This document shows, piece by piece, positions 63,395 to 64,000 of a stretch of 64,000 nucleotides of DNA. The stretch's first letter is position 1; every line of letters starts with the position of its first letter. The notes under the pieces are model-generated. The model was not told the DNA's origin and ran no database searches. It saw nothing but the letters and a program-made list of their open reading frames with translations. This stretch comes from Rheum nobile. Its lineage: Eukaryota; Streptophyta; Magnoliopsida; Caryophyllales; Polygonaceae. The DNA lies in NCBI GenBank assembly GCA_027886185.1, contig WOAB01000598.1, positions 1,240,001-1,304,000 of the forward strand, read 5' to 3'. Made by a program: the position numbers and the translations under genes.

Positions 63395-64000
63395 CTATAG
63401 CATGATCATCAGAGTTTTCTTCAGCATGGGAACTGGGAGCAGGAGCATCGGAGGAGATGAGTTCCCTAGAGTTGGGAGCTTGAACAGGCGTTCCGATGAC
63501 TTGGGGACTCTCAGTCGATGGAGTATCATTTTGTTGATCATGATCCCTTCATCACTTCTGGGATCAAATTTCCCAATGGGATCTTTACCGTTATTGTGCA
63601 CAAAGCATTTGCACCCAAAGACCCGAAGATGGGAAATGTTAGGAACTCTGCCTTTCAGGAGCTCATAGGAAGTCTTTTCAGTCATCGAGCGAAGCATGGC
63701 ACGATTCAGAATGTAGCAAGCGGTGTTGACTGCCTCTGCCCAAAACCTGTGAGGAAGACCAACAGATAGGAGCATAGTACGAGACATGTCCTCCAAGGTC
63801 CTATTCTTCCTTTCAACAACTCCATTCTGTTGAGGAGTGCGAGGAGCTGAGAAATTATGAGAGATTCCTTTGACCCTGCAAAAGGTTAGAAACTTGGCAT
63901 TTTTGAACTCAGTTCCATGATCGGAACGTATGGCACGAAGATTGTGCCCAAGGGAGTTCTCAAGAGTAGGAACTATAGCTGAGAACTTGTCAAATACTTC
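63395..64000 (-). pseudogene. Integrase of element H (partial, 5' end outside the window)
   Basis: Frame open to the window edge: IRSDHGTEFKNAKFLTFC (catalytic Asp), TPQQNGVVERKNRTLEDM (catalytic Glu), FWAEAVNTACYILNR, RVFGCKCFVHNN and KFDPRSDEGI. After DEGI the frame breaks: a deletion removes the rest of the integrase C terminus and linker, and the RT frame continues one step off. Confidence 0.85.

Larger units (their letters stand above)
59478..64000 (-). mobile_element. SIRE/Maximus-like Ty1/copia element H (runs off the window)
   Basis: Minus strand: integrase, RT, RNase H, a 1.4-kb downstream tract, a purine tract next to TGTTGGAATGG, then the 3' LTR. The RT words (MDVKTAFLNG, KALYGLKQAPHAWYDRL, VQVYIDDIIFGST, FEMSMIGELTFFLGLQ) and the AATGGGGAAATTGTTGGAAT junction are typical of the SIRE/Maximus lineage, which often has a long tract or env-like ORF after pol. 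The 5' part lies outside the window. Confidence 0.82.

Overview
The window is about 64 kb of plant nuclear DNA, from a flowering plant and probably a eudicot; the species cannot be read from the sequence. It has no convincing host gene. Almost all of it is transposable elements, several nested inside one another: Ty3/gypsy elements of CRM-like, Athila-like and Tat-like type, Ty1/copia elements, a LINE, a Mutator-type transposase fragment, and DNA elements with inverted ends. Introns, tRNA-type primer sites, 5-bp target duplications, AT-rich spacers and (CT)n tracts all fit a plant genome.

Layout. 1-1083: MULE/FAR1-type transposase fragment with introns, cut by Athila-like element A (1084-6901, minus; LTR-internal-LTR-partial internal). 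6929-16356: element T with long inverted ends; a CRM-like element lacking most of its RT sits in its left end (7097-15254, target duplication CCTAG). 16371-17097: broken plant-mobile-domain (PMD) gene. 17661-17797: cluster of ACGT palindromes. 17857-19378: 3' LTR and gag-like gene of non-autonomous element J. 20091-22255: CRM-like element I with an in-frame protease-integrase fusion. 22268-about 25190: 5' end of element K. 25299-26060: a lone CRM-like LTR. 26740-27783: a fold-back element.

29304-51655 is a Tat-like element E with no coding capacity left. It has been opened twice: by very young Athila-like element D (30867-36408, target duplication GCGAC) and by degenerate CRM-like element C (36996-49786, AACAT). 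C was itself opened by Athila-like element B (41508-47191, GTCAT). 53106-59476 is a LINE opened by a copia element F (54436-59152, ATGGA). About 59478-64000 is a SIRE/Maximus-like copia element H that runs off the window.

How the parts work together. A, B and D belong to one family of non-autonomous Athila-like elements that keep LTRs, a tRNA-Asp primer site, a gag(-protease) gene and a long 3' noncoding tract, but no RT or integrase, so they must have been copied by enzymes from other elements. The most interesting signal is a set of inverted repeats shared by all three at equivalent places: a 9-bp-stem hairpin in the leader, a pair of hairpins just after the gag stop, and three more in the 3' noncoding tract, two of them built around a GAAA tetraloop. 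Several stems carry compensatory changes. With a duplicated internal polypurine tract this looks like a conserved RNA packaging/replication module. A second signal is clusters of short GC-rich palindromes (CCGC-loop-GCGG) in the LTRs and, in A and B, inside the gag reading frame.
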